Shown here piece after piece: positions 27,736-35,933 of a stretch of DNA of 64,000 nucleotides; position 1 is the first letter of the stretch, and each line of letters begins with the position of its first letter. This stretch comes from Bacteroidota bacterium (GTDB lineage Bacteria > Bacteroidota > Ignavibacteria > Ignavibacteriales > Melioribacteraceae): the NCBI GenBank assembly GCA_023397505.1, contig JAEWUC010000003.1:434001-498000 (forward strand). Reading direction: 5' to 3'. Both the position numbers and the translations under genes were made by a program. The notes under the pieces were generated by a model. The model was not told where the DNA came from. It ran no database searches and saw only the letters and a program-made list of their open reading frames with translations.

Positions 27736-30627
27736 ATGAATTACAAAACACTTCACAAGATAATTGCAGCATCGGTATTTTTGATATCGTTGGTAGTTTA
27801 TTTTATAACCGTGCAGCCGTCGGTTTCATTTTGGGATTGCGGCGAGTTTATTGCTTCCTCATACGCCATGCAGGTTCCGCATCCTCCCGGCACACCATTC
27901 TTTTTAATTCTCGGAAGATTGTTTGCAATAATTCCATTCGTTGATAACATTGCATTGCGTATAAATACAATCTCAATTCTTTCGAGCGCGTTTACCGTAT
28001 TGTTTCTTTACCTCGCTGCCGTAAAAATAATATTAAACTATTTGAAAAAGGAACCTGAAACTTTAGTTGAAAGAATTACTATTTATGCATCCGCTGCTAT
28101 TGGCGCATTATCTCTTACTTTCAGCGATACTTTTTGGTTTAATGCCGTAGAAGCGGAAGTTTACGCGCACTCAACTTTTTATATAGCAATTGTTACCTGG
28201 TTGTTAATGATATGGAATGAAAAATCCGACGAAGAAGGAAACGAAAAATATTTGATTTTAATTTTCTATTTGATCGGGCTTTCTACAGGCGTGCATCTAA
28301 TGTCCGTACTGGCTATCGTTTCCGTTGTAATGGTTGTGCTTTTCAAAAAATATGTTTCGGATGAAAAGGCATTAAAAAATACTGCAGTTTTATTTGTTGT
28401 TCACTCAGCGGTTATATTGGTAATTGCGGCAATTATGTGGATGTCGCAAACAGGTTCAACTTCGCCTAATCCAGATGAATACAAAAGCGGCGATTCCAAA
28501 TTTTTAGTAACATTTATAGTTATTAGCATCCTCTTTATGGGAGCGTTTTATAAAAAGATTTTCCAAAAAAATTCGTTTTATATTCCAATAATTGTTGGCG
28601 GTATAGCTCTTGCGGCTGTTTACCCCGGTATGGTAAAATATTTTCCGAAATTAATTTCCACTATTGCAAGAAATAATTTCATTCTTGATTTGGTAACAAC
28701 CTTCGCAGTTTTTGGCATAGTCGGGTATGGAATTTATTGGTCGCGGAAAAACGGTAAAGGAACAATTAACCTTGTACTGAAATGTATTTTCTTTGCGATG
28801 GTTGGCGTTACATCTTACGCAATGATAATTATCCGCGCAAACCAGGACACGCCTATTAACATGAACAGTCCCAAAACTTTTACCGAACTTGAATCATATC
28901 TCAACCGCGAACAGTACGGCGACTTCCCAACATTTGTAAGAAGGTATTCGAACGAACCGCATCAAACGGCAATTTATACAAATTACACCAGTGATTTTGA
29001 TTTCCTATGGCGCTACCAGATGAACCACATGTTCAACCGGTATTTATTCTGGAATTACATCGGGCGCGAATCTTTCGACCAGGACAGCGGCATTGATTGG
29101 GCCGACCTTTTCGGAATACCGTTCTTTGTTGGTTTATTCGGCTTGTATTGGCATTTCAAAAAAGATTGGAAGATGGCATCCGTCTTTCTCGTCATGTTTA
29201 TTTTCCTCGGTTATCTTACGGCATTTTATCAAAACCAGCAGGAGCCGCAGCCGCGTGAAAGAGATTATTTCTACGTCGGTGCGTTCTTTGTCTTCTCGAT
29301 ATGGATTGCGCTTGGCATACATGGAATAATTGAAATCATAAAAGAGAAATTTAAAGAGCATAAACTAGTACGGCCAGTTACATTTGCAATTTTAATATTG
29401 GGTTTTGTTGCAATTCCGGTAAGCATGTTGAAAGCAAATTGGTTTGAACATAACCGTGCGCGAAATTTTGTTCCGTGGGATTATGCTTATAATTTATTAC
29501 AGAGCGTAGAACCAAACGCCATTCTTTTTACAAACGGCGATAACGATACATTCCCGTTATGGTATTTGCAGGATGTTGAAGGAGTACGCCGCGATGTGCG
29601 AATTGCCAACTTAAGTCTGCTAAATACACCATGGTATATTAAGCAGCTAAAAAACACAACTCCTTATGGTTCTCAAAAAGTTGCGTTAAGTTATAGCGAT
29701 GACGACCTGGAAAATGTTGGTCTTACCCGTTGGGATAAAGACCAGCAAATGAGCATACCCGTGCCGCCTGATGCTATAAAAGAATATAACATAACCGACA
29801 GCAGTGTTGTTTCTACCGGACGAATGAATTGGCTGATGAAAAATACTGCACAGTACGGAAATGTTAAAGTTGTACGAACACAGGATTTGATTGTGCTTGA
29901 TATTATTATGCAAGCCAAATGGCAGCGCCCGGTTTACTTTGCAGTTACATGTTCGGACGACAGCCGCATTGGTCTTGATGATTATTTAATTATGGAAGGA
30001 ATGGCTTTAAAAGTTGTTCCTAAAAAATCTACGTATAGAATGACCGATTATATTAACGAACCTATTTTACGAAAACAATTATTGGAAGAACCCGAAGGAT
30101 ATAGCAAAACATATCAACCGGGATTTAAATATAGGGGACTTAATGACGGCACAATGTTCTTTGATGAAAACCATGTAAGATTAACACAAAATTATAGAAA
30201 CGCATACATGCGCCTTGCAATCCACTATATTTACCAGGAGAAGAACAACGCAAAAGCTATTAATACACTGGATGCAATGGAACAGAAAATTCCACGCAGC
30301 GTTATCCCGATGGATTACCGAATCAAACATGATGTTGCGAAATTATATTTCACAGCCAACGCTGATAAACAATACAGGATTTTAGCTCAAGAAGTTATTG
30401 CTACGGCAAGAGAACAGGTTAAAGCAAATCCCCGAAGTTTTGCAAGTTACTATAATCCGTATGAAATTCTTTTAACACATTATGAAAATTTGAAAATGTA
30501 TAATGATGCTATTGAGTTGTTGAATCAGCTTGAATTAATGGTTCCCGGCGATGAAAGTATAAAACAGATTAAGAGAAAATTTGTGCAGCTCGCAGGTATG
30601 GATTCTCTCGAAACTGTTCAAAGATAA
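27736..30627 (+). CDS. DUF2723 membrane glycosyltransferase (TMEM260-like)
   Basis: The 963-residue protein begins with a membrane segment and the DUF2723 hallmark PSVSFWDCGEFIASSYAMQVPHPPGTPFF, in which the acidic Asp-x-x-Glu pair is the expected GT-C catalytic site. About 11-12 hydrophobic segments follow to residue ~570, then a soluble domain with FTNGDNDTFPLWYLQDVEGVRRDV, and TPR-like helices at the end. The eukaryotic relative TMEM260 is a protein O-mannosyltransferase, so a role in protein or lipid O-glycosylation on the periplasmic side is a reasonable inference. A GGTGAAATA ribosome site precedes the ATG. Confidence 0.9.
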   Translation: MNYKTLHKIIAASVFLISLVVYFITVQPSVSFWDCGEFIASSYAMQVPHPPGTPFFLILGRLFAIIPFVDNIALRINTISILSSAFTVLFLYLAAVKIILNYLKKEPETLVERITIYASAAIGALSLTFSDTFWFNAVEAEVYAHSTFYIAIVTWLLMIWNEKSDEEGNEKYLILIFYLIGLSTGVHLMSVLAIVSVVMVVLFKKYVSDEKALKNTAVLFVVHSAVILVIAAIMWMSQTGSTSPNPDEYKSGDSKFLVTFIVISILFMGAFYKKIFQKNSFYIPIIVGGIALAAVYPGMVKYFPKLISTIARNNFILDLVTTFAVFGIVGYGIYWSRKNGKGTINLVLKCIFFAMVGVTSYAMIIIRANQDTPINMNSPKTFTELESYLNREQYGDFPTFVRRYSNEPHQTAIYTNYTSDFDFLWRYQMNHMFNRYLFWNYIGRESFDQDSGIDWADLFGIPFFVGLFGLYWHFKKDWKMASVFLVMFIFLGYLTAFYQNQQEPQPRERDYFYVGAFFVFSIWIALGIHGIIEIIKEKFKEHKLVRPVTFAILILGFVAIPVSMLKANWFEHNRARNFVPWDYAYNLLQSVEPNAILFTNGDNDTFPLWYLQDVEGVRRDVRIANLSLLNTPWYIKQLKNTTPYGSQKVALSYSDDDLENVGLTRWDKDQQMSIPVPPDAIKEYNITDSSVVSTGRMNWLMKNTAQYGNVKVVRTQDLIVLDIIMQAKWQRPVYFAVTCSDDSRIGLDDYLIMEGMALKVVPKKSTYRMTDYINEPILRKQLLEEPEGYSKTYQPGFKYRGLNDGTMFFDENHVRLTQNYRNAYMRLAIHYIYQEKNNAKAINTLDAMEQKIPRSVIPMDYRIKHDVAKLYFTANADKQYRILAQEVIATAREQVKANPRSFASYYNPYEILLTHYENLKMYNDAIELLNQLELMVPGDESIKQIKRKFVQLAGMDSLETVQR

Positions 30628-30653
30628 CTTAAAATCAACTTTAGTTTTGAATG

Positions 30654-30682
30654 GAGACGCAAACGGGCGTCTCTATTTTTTT
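30654..30682 (+). terminator. Rho-independent terminator after DUF2723 gene
   Basis: GAGACGC (30654-30660) and GCGTCTC (30667-30673) form a 7-bp stem with a 6-base loop, followed by TATTTTTTT. It separates the DUF2723 gene from the GT9 gene that starts 15 bp later. Confidence 0.8.
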
Positions 30683-30696
30683 AATCTTAAACGCAT

Positions 30697-31767
30697 ATGA
30701 AAATATTAATCATTGCACTTTCGGGAATTGGCGACGCGCTGATGTTCACGCCAGCGTTGAAGAAACTAAAAGATGAAATGTCCGCCTCCGAAATTGATGC
30801 ATTGGTAATGTATAAAGGCGTTGAAGATATCTATAAAAACCTACCGCAAATTTCAAAGGTTATACACTGGGATTTTTTGAAGAAGAAAAAGTTCGAATCG
30901 CTTTTGTTCATGCTGAATCTGCGAAATAAATACGACGCCGTAATAAATGTGTATCCTTCCAACCGAAGCGAGTATAATTTAATCAGCTTGATAACCGGCG
31001 CACATAAACGAGCCGCGGTAGAATATCTAAGAATGGATTATCAAAATCTCGGTTTCTTGAATAATATCCGCGTAAAGGAAAACGATGCTCTTCACAATGT
31101 TGAAGAAAATATTAGATTAGTTGAAAAATTAATTGAGAAGAAGATCGATAAAATTCCACCGCTTCAATTAAATTTATCCGATGATGACTTATCATTTGCC
31201 GACAAATATTTTTCAGAGCGGTCGGTAAATAAAGATGATTTGGTAATAGGTTTTCATCCGGGCTGTTCTACTATGAAGAATCATGAAAAGAGAAGATGGG
31301 AACCGAATAAATTTGCCGGGCTGGGCGAAAGGTTGATTAAAAACCACAACGCTAAAATTTTTGTTCTCGGCGGACCAGAAGAAGATGAATTGAAAAATGA
31401 AATTGTGAACAAAATTAAAATGACCGGCGCTGAGAATGTGCATACAAAATCTTTAACGCAAACCGCGGCAATTATGAAACGGTGCAATGTTTTCGTTACA
31501 AACGATTCCAGTTTAATGCACGTTGCGGCGGCTCTGCAATTAAATACAATTGCTATTATTGGTCCTACAAATAAAAACTACATTCATCCGTGGGATACGG
31601 AACATACTATCGTTTCGCTGAATCTTGAATGCTCGCCGTGTTTTTATTACTCACCCAAACCATTAACTTGTTCGCGCAGCGATGTTCAATTCAAATGTAT
31701 TAAAGAATTAAATGTTGATTTGGTTTTTGATACAGTTGAGAAACAAATTATAAATACCCGCCGGTAA
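30697..31767 (+). CDS. GT9 glycosyltransferase (heptosyltransferase-like)
   Basis: The 356-residue sequence is a GT-B enzyme of family 9: MKILIIALSGIGDALMFTPAL at the N-terminus, FHPGCSTMKNHEKRRW at the acceptor/donor interface, and VTNDSSLMHVAAALQLNTIAIIGPT near residue 270, the ADP-heptose-binding signature. It should transfer heptose or a related sugar to lipid A core at the cytoplasmic face. HldD at 10.8 kb supplies the ADP-heptose precursor. No membrane segments. Followed by repeat DNA. Confidence 0.9.
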   Translation: MKILIIALSGIGDALMFTPALKKLKDEMSASEIDALVMYKGVEDIYKNLPQISKVIHWDFLKKKKFESLLFMLNLRNKYDAVINVYPSNRSEYNLISLITGAHKRAAVEYLRMDYQNLGFLNNIRVKENDALHNVEENIRLVEKLIEKKIDKIPPLQLNLSDDDLSFADKYFSERSVNKDDLVIGFHPGCSTMKNHEKRRWEPNKFAGLGERLIKNHNAKIFVLGGPEEDELKNEIVNKIKMTGAENVHTKSLTQTAAIMKRCNVFVTNDSSLMHVAAALQLNTIAIIGPTNKNYIHPWDTEHTIVSLNLECSPCFYYSPKPLTCSRSDVQFKCIKELNVDLVFDTVEKQIINTRR

Positions 31768-31792
31768 AGTTGTCATTCTGTTCTTGATTTTC

Positions 31793-31851
31793 CATTGTCA
31801 TGCTGGACTTGCTTGTCCGCCATCTTTTGAGAGGAATCCAGCATGACAATG
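31793..31851. repeat. Palindromic repeat, family B copy 1
   Basis: A perfect 15-bp inverted repeat, CATTGTCATGCTGGA and TCCAGCATGACAATG, encloses CTTGCTTGTCCGCCATCTTT. Related segments occur at 33513, 33624 and 33897. Such GTCATxCCGG-type repeats are scattered through many bacterial genomes. Confidence 0.75.
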
Positions 31852-31854
31852 AAC

Positions 31855-32015
31855 ACTAGCGACTTCTGAAAAATATCGTTTGTCATTTCGAATCCGCTTT
31901 AGCGGATGAGAAATCTTTGATCTCGATAAGATTTCTCATTCGTTTCACTCCTTCTTCCAAAGGAATGCCATTGGCAGAAATGACATTTTTGAATTTTTCA
32001 GAAGTCTTTACTAGT
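31855..32015. repeat. Dispersed repeat, family A copy 2 (MITE-like, best preserved)
   Basis: Terminal inverted repeats of about 35 bp are visible: ACTAGCGACTTCTGAAAAAT then TTTGTCATTTCGA on the left; GAAATGACATTTTTGAATTT then TTCAGAAGTCTTTACTAGT on the right. The core has GAGAAATCTTTGAT and AAGATTTCTCATTCG. No coding frame of note. Size, palindromic ends and lack of genes fit a miniature inverted-repeat element. Confidence 0.8.
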
Positions 32016-32060
32016 TAATGGATTCTCGCTTTCGCGAGAGCGAAGCAACAGAAAGAGTAT

Positions 32061-32190
32061 TTGTTTTATTTGTCATCTCGACGAATGTCTTTAATGAGGA
32101 GAGATCTTATTTTTTTGCAATAAAAAATGTTTTAAGATTTCTCGCTACGCTCGAAATGACATTTTGAATTTTTCAGAAGTCTTTACTAGT
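32061..32190. repeat. Dispersed repeat, family A copy 3
   Basis: TTTGTCATCTCGACGAATGT on the left, AAGATTTCTCGCTACGCTCG and AAATGACATTTTGAATTTTT on the right, ending in ACTAGT. The last ~60 bp, running on through TTAATGGCTTCTCGCTTTCG to 32222, directly repeat 31985-32045 with few changes, so copies 2 and 3 share a duplicated right flank. Confidence 0.75.
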
Positions 32191-32274
32191 TAATGGCTTC
32201 TCGCTTTCGCGAGAGCGAAGCGGAACGCCGGAATGACTGAATATTATTCCCCGGATATAGCCCCGGATAAATAG

Positions 32275-32294
32275 CCCCGGACTTCAGTCCGGGG
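32275..32294. repeat. GC-rich hairpin with TACAA end
   Basis: CCCCGGACT-tc-AGTCCGGGG is a perfect 9-bp stem followed by TACAAT; just upstream the half-motif CCCCGGATA occurs twice more (32249-32268). It lies 18 bp beyond the stop of the minus-strand membrane gene and could terminate it. Confidence 0.6.
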
Positions 32295-32312
32295 TACAAT
32301 ATAAAGTAAATG

Positions 32313-32882
32313 TTATTCTAACTCTTTAACTCTTAGCTTAAACACCTTTGTATTTACATTTATAAACGAAAACAATATGCCGTAAATTATCTGCAGAAAG
32401 GATGTTAAATAAAAAAGCACCATACCGTTAACTGCATCTGTATAAGCAACTATAAATTTCATTATTCCCGTTAATTCGTAAGAAACAAATATTACAAGGA
32501 ATAAATTTAATTCGTATTTAAGGTTAATCTGTTGAAATAAATTATTTAGTACTATAAAAATAATAACAACATGAATTAACGCATTAAATATCTTATTGAT
32601 ATCCGGGTAATGCCAAACAACAACATACATTAACAATAATGTTGAAATAAGTATGAGCGCGTTCTTTTTATTTCTCTTTACTAATGAATAAACTAAAATT
32701 ACACTAAAAGTAATATTAATATATTCTGGTTTAAATAAATGTAAAATTCTAAACAATGCATATGTGGGTTCATTTATACCAAGTATTAAAAAGAACAAGA
32801 AGTATTCAGTTTTGTATTGTTTGAAAATAGGTAAAAACCAAACAATCAATGAAATAAATACAACTATATATGGAATAACCAT
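32313..32882 (-). CDS. Multi-pass membrane protein of unknown function
   Basis: A 189-residue, very hydrophobic protein with about six predicted membrane segments (for example IPYIVVFISLIVWFLPIF, YINITFSVILVYSLV, ALILISTLLLMYVVVW, FLVIFVSYELTG). No family recognised. It starts 6 bp after the preceding secreted-protein gene ends, so the two are one transcript. The DNA is clearly more AT-rich than the surrounding genes and the pair is bracketed by repeat clusters, which points to a mobile or recently acquired cassette. Confidence 0.65.
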   Translation of the reverse strand: MVIPYIVVFISLIVWFLPIFKQYKTEYFLFFLILGINEPTYALFRILHLFKPEYINITFSVILVYSLVKRNKKNALILISTLLLMYVVVWHYPDINKIFNALIHVVIIFIVLNNLFQQINLKYELNLFLVIFVSYELTGIMKFIVAYTDAVNGMVLFYLTSFLQIIYGILFSFINVNTKVFKLRVKELE

Positions 32883-32888
32883 AATATG

Positions 32889-33326
32889 TTACCAGCAAAA
32901 TGGAGGACATTCTTGAGATTGTTCTATAGTTAAATTTCCAGTTGTAATTGTTACTGTACTTCCTCTCATTTCAACAACAGCTTCGGTTTTGTTTTCACTT
33001 TTATCAAACAGTTCTTTTAGTTTATCCTTGCTGTAAAGGTAAAAAGGTTCATCGTCTCTAACTTTTACCGTATCGGGGAAAATTGGTTTTCTGTGTTTAT
33101 CTAAAATTATCAGTTTATCCTTTGTTACCTTAAACATTGTAATGTTTGTAGTATCGTTAAGAATTTTCTGGATTAGTTTAGAATCGATTTTTTTGGAAAA
33201 ATATACCTTGCCGAAAATAGTATCCGCATCGGCTTTTTTAAATATTTTACCAATTGACTGCGCTGAAGCATTTGCGCAAAAAACAAACAACAACAAAAAA
33301 GCGGCTGTAAAGGTAATTCCTTTCAT
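32889..33326 (-). CDS. Secreted protein with C-terminal CPPFCW motif (unknown)
   Basis: The 145-residue product begins with a signal peptide (MKGITFTAAFLLLFVFCANASAQS) and continues as a small charged domain. It ends in TIEQSQECPPFCW, with two cysteines four residues apart at the extreme C-terminus; the only other cysteine is in the signal peptide. That end could form a small disulfide loop, bind a metal, or be a processed peptide. No family recognised. The membrane protein gene follows 6 bp later, making a two-gene cassette between repeat clusters. Confidence 0.6.
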   Translation of the reverse strand: MKGITFTAAFLLLFVFCANASAQSIGKIFKKADADTIFGKVYFSKKIDSKLIQKILNDTTNITMFKVTKDKLIILDKHRKPIFPDTVKVRDDEPFYLYSKDKLKELFDKSENKTEAVVEMRGSTVTITTGNLTIEQSQECPPFCW

Positions 33327-33420
33327 TTTTGTCTCCGATATGTTATTAAGAAAAAAAGCTATTGTAATCTTTTTTACATGTAAAAATGTTTTTTTTTGTA
33401 GCTAATTGCAAATAACAATT

Positions 33421-33440
33421 CCGCCGACTAAAGTCGGCGG
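33421..33440. repeat. GC-rich hairpin
   Basis: CCGCCGACT-aa-AGTCGGCGG, a perfect 9-bp stem in otherwise AT-rich DNA about 95 bp upstream of the secreted-protein gene. It opens the right-hand repeat cluster. Nothing is assignable at 33327-33420. Confidence 0.6.
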
Positions 33441-33512
33441 CAATATTTTTTAATTTGTTAATCATTAAAAAAATTGCGTTGATAGAGAATTGTCGTACCC
33501 GACTTGCATTTT

Positions 33513-33614
33513 CATTGTCATGCTGGCGACCCGCTTCGACTCGCGTCAGTAGCGAGGCGAGAATCCAGCATCCAAAAAAGTAGTGATTGGATTCCGGCTT
33601 GTGCGGGAATGACA
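33513..33614. repeat. Palindromic repeat, family B copy 2
   Basis: CATTGTCATGCTGG at the left, GAATCCAGCATCC in the middle and AGTAGTGATTGGATTCCGGC then GGGAATGACAG at the right. The segment from 33574 repeats at 33948 almost exactly for about 40 bp. The translated frames are the familiar spurious type and not genes. Confidence 0.7.
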
Positions 33615-33623
33615 GCAGAAAAA

Positions 33624-33675
33624 TGTCATGCCGGACTTGCTTGTCCGCCATCTTTTGGCGGAATCCAGCATCCAT
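33624..33675. repeat. Palindromic repeat, family B copy 3
   Basis: TGTCATGCCGGACTTGCTTG, then CCGCCATCTTTTGGCGG (a small hairpin), then AATCCAGCATCCA. It is near-identical to 31799-31845 and 33897-33947. Confidence 0.7.
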
Positions 33676-33680
33676 TGAAT

Positions 33681-33826
33681 ACTAGAGAACTCTGATAAAA
33701 ATTGTTTGTCATTTCGACAAATGTCTTTTATGAGGAGAGATCTTTTTTTTTGCAGCAAAACATGTTTTAAGATTTCTCGCTACGCTCGAAATGACATTTC
33801 TGAATTTTTCAGAAGTTTTTACTAGT
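33681..33826. repeat. Dispersed repeat, family A copy 4
   Basis: Left end ACTAGAGAACTCTGATAAAA then TTTGTCATTTCGACAAATGT; right end GCTCGAAATGACATTTCTGA then CAGAAGTTTTTACTAGT. It matches copy 3 closely in the core (GAGGAGAGATCTT, TGTTTTAAGATTTCTCGC). Confidence 0.8.
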
Positions 33827-33896
33827 TAATGGATTACCGCTTCTCGCCTCGTCTCCGACGAGTCGGAGCGAGACGCGGGAATAACTGCGAGAGAAT

Positions 33897-33988
33897 GTCA
33901 TGCCGAGCATGCTTGTCCGCCATCTTTTTGGCGGAATCCGGCATCCAGAAAAAGTAGTGATTGGATTCCGGCTTCCGCCGGAATGACA
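33897..33988. repeat. Palindromic repeat, family B copy 4
   Basis: TGTCATGCCGAGCATGCTTG at the left and GGATTCCGGC-tt-CCGCCGGAATGACA at the right. It is 16 bp from the stop of the LOG-family gene on the minus strand and may also end that transcript. Confidence 0.7.
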
Positions 33989-34003
33989 ACATGGATTCTG
34001 GTG

Positions 34004-34546
34004 TTACACAACGTTAAAAAATGAAGCAACATATTCTGCACATCCGTCAATATCATCAAAACATTTAATCAAGCCGGTTTTTCTTTTTTCGCGTTCAATT
34101 TGTTTTTCCATAGAAGAGACAATTTCGTTCCACATTTTTCCGTGACACGCAAAAGGTTTTTCAGGTATCATTCCTTTGTTGAAATATTCCCACACAAGCG
34201 CAAGTTCCAAAAGCGTTCCGGTTCCGCCGTTTAAAACAATATAGGCATCGCCTATTTCCATCAAATTTTTTAAGCGTTCAAAAAGTGTTAAACATTTAAT
34301 TTCCTTCTTCAAAAATTTGCTCGGTAAAGCATTATAAATATCAAGAGTAACTCCGACAGTCTCAGCGCCGTTTTCAAAAGCGCCTTTGGAAACAGCATCC
34401 ATTATACCGTGAAAACCGCCGCTGCAAACATTAAGATTTTTTTCAGCTAATATTTTTCCCAATTTATAAGCGTTTTCATATTCTTCATCGCCGGGGCGCG
34501 GTATAGAACTGCCGAACACTGTAACAAATTTTTTACCGTCTATCAT
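34004..34546 (-). CDS. LOG family (TIGR00730) nucleotide hydrolase
   Basis: The 180-residue Rossmann protein has VFGSSIPRPGDEEYENAYKLG, CSGGFHGIMDAVSKGAFENG and NGGTGTLLELALVWEY. The last is a form of the PGGxGTxxE motif of LOG/lysine decarboxylase-like proteins with Asn in place of Pro. LOG enzymes cleave nucleoside 5'-monophosphates to base plus ribose-5-phosphate; in bacteria many act on AMP or are of unknown use. Its ATG overlaps the stop of the S1/P1 nuclease gene (ATGA), so they are translationally coupled, which suggests salvage of nuclease products. Confidence 0.85.
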   Translation of the reverse strand: MIDGKKFVTVFGSSIPRPGDEEYENAYKLGKILAEKNLNVCSGGFHGIMDAVSKGAFENGAETVGVTLDIYNALPSKFLKKEIKCLTLFERLKNLMEIGDAYIVLNGGTGTLLELALVWEYFNKGMIPEKPFACHGKMWNEIVSSMEKQIEREKRKTGLIKCFDDIDGCAEYVASFFNVV

Positions 34547-35370
34547 AAATTTAGCCCCGGTTTGCCCGCATCAACCCACGCTGAATAAATTAAAGAAGCT
34601 AATTCGAAAGCGCCCTCGTTAATTACCGTTGCGGTTACATATCTTGTTCTGTTCCAAAGAAGCCGGTAATAATCTTCATTGAATTCTTTGCCCGAATGTT
34701 CGTAAGAAAATTTATCGGCGGATAAAATCAAATCGCAGTAATAGTTGGATTCGGTTATGTAATCAAAAATATGTCCTTCCAAATTTTCAACATAACGCGG
34801 TTCGCGCTTCCCAAGCATGTTTTCAAGTTCAGGTAAATACCTATCAATCATTTCAATTTCATAACGGAAATGAATTCCTTTCTGATTTGTAATCTCCCCG
34901 TTATAATTTAAAGTGGCGTGTTGCGGCTGATGCCCGTCACCGACGTAATGCGCCAAATCCGATGCGTATAAAATTATTTTTTCTTTTTTGCCGGACTTAA
35001 AAGCTTCAACAAGTTTAGAATAAGTAGTTTGTGTTGCCCACGGAAGCACTCCCTGCTTTTCAACTTCATCAATACCGTAAATTTTTGCAAGCGAATCTTT
35101 TGAATAAACCATATTGCCGTCGAGAAATTCTTTGTAGAAATCAATATCTATGTAATGTTTGTTGGCTTCAGTCGGATCCTCTTTTTTACGGTAATCCGGG
35201 TCCTTCGAATGAGCCGTAATTTCATTTTTAATCTCATCACTTAATTTTACTTCCGAGGGTAAAAGAATCATTGCATGTTTTGCAATTAGTCTATGACCTT
35301 TATCCCCCCAGCCGTTTAATAATAAAACCGGGACAGCAAAAAGCAGGACAAAAATTTTAGAAAACTTCAC
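34543..35370 (-). CDS. S1/P1-type zinc nuclease, secreted
   Basis: A signal peptide ends at Gly20, so the mature protein would start at Trp21 in WGDKGH, exactly the N-terminal tryptophan and histidine that bind the trinuclear zinc site in S1/P1 nucleases and zinc phospholipase C. Further ligands appear in HYIDID, LASDLAHYVGDGHQPQHA and HFRYEIEM. The family cleaves single-stranded nucleic acids and 3'-phosphates, or phospholipids; the nuclease assignment is favoured by the coupled LOG gene. It follows the YjbQ gene by 2 bp. Confidence 0.85.
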   Translation of the reverse strand: MKFSKIFVLLFAVPVLLLNGWGDKGHRLIAKHAMILLPSEVKLSDEIKNEITAHSKDPDYRKKEDPTEANKHYIDIDFYKEFLDGNMVYSKDSLAKIYGIDEVEKQGVLPWATQTTYSKLVEAFKSGKKEKIILYASDLAHYVGDGHQPQHATLNYNGEITNQKGIHFRYEIEMIDRYLPELENMLGKREPRYVENLEGHIFDYITESNYYCDLILSADKFSYEHSGKEFNEDYYRLLWNRTRYVTATVINEGAFELASLIYSAWVDAGKPGLNL

Positions 35371-35372
35371 AA

Positions 35373-35792
35373 CTATTCTCCCATTAATTGAACAACAATA
35401 TTTCTTTTACGTGCGCGGTTATCAAAATTAACAAGTATAATCTGCTGCCATGTGCCGAGCATTAAATTGGCATTTGAGAACGGAACGGTGAACGACGTTC
35501 CTTGAAGCGATGAACGCACATGCGCATAACCGTTGCCGTCGTGCCAGGTTTCATCATGATTATATTTGGAAGATGACGGAATTATTCTTTCCATAAAATC
35601 CGGGTAATCTTTCAGCAAACCGGGTTCATATTCTATAGTTGTAATTCCAACCGTAGAGCCGACTGCGAAAACAAGAGCGTTACCTTCTTTTAAGCCGGAA
35701 TCATGAACGATTTTCTGAACATCATCCGTAATATCAACCATACCGTTAAAACTCTTTGTTTCAACATTCATCGTTTCGGTTTTTATTTTCAT
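35373..35792 (-). CDS. YjbQ/UPF0047 family protein
   Basis: The 139-residue protein is a typical YjbQ: DITDDVQKIVHDSGLKEGNALVFAVGSTVGITTIEYEPGL, YNHDETWHDGNGYAHVRSSLQGTS, and LGTWQQIILVNFDNRARKRNIVVQ. These proteins bind metal and show weak thiamine-phosphate synthase activity in some species; the true role is unclear. The start at 35792 (MKIKTETMN) is preceded by GGGGGAAGG, a strong ribosome site, and is preferred over an in-frame ATG 18 codons upstream. First gene of a three-gene operon with the S1/P1 nuclease and LOG proteins. Confidence 0.88.
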   Translation of the reverse strand: MKIKTETMNVETKSFNGMVDITDDVQKIVHDSGLKEGNALVFAVGSTVGITTIEYEPGLLKDYPDFMERIIPSSSKYNHDETWHDGNGYAHVRSSLQGTSFTVPFSNANLMLGTWQQIILVNFDNRARKRNIVVQLMGE

Positions 35793-35933
35793 TACCTTCC
35801 CCCTAATTCTACAAATAAAATTATCAAATGAGTGATTTATAACCAAATGTGTATTACGAATCGTCTCGGAAGTGTGAGACGTTTTTCATAGCTTTGTTCA
35901 CCAAAAAATTATTCACATAATAAAGGATTATGT

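Noticed and set aside
33346..33758. Overlapping frames on both strands in the 33.4-33.8 kb repeat cluster
   Set aside because: They translate repeat DNA into the well-known spurious type of peptide (for example CHAGLACPPSFGGIQHP) and lack start signals.
31793..33988. Possible CRISPR array
   Set aside because: Repeats are unequal in length, palindromic over their whole length, irregularly spaced, and no cas genes are near.
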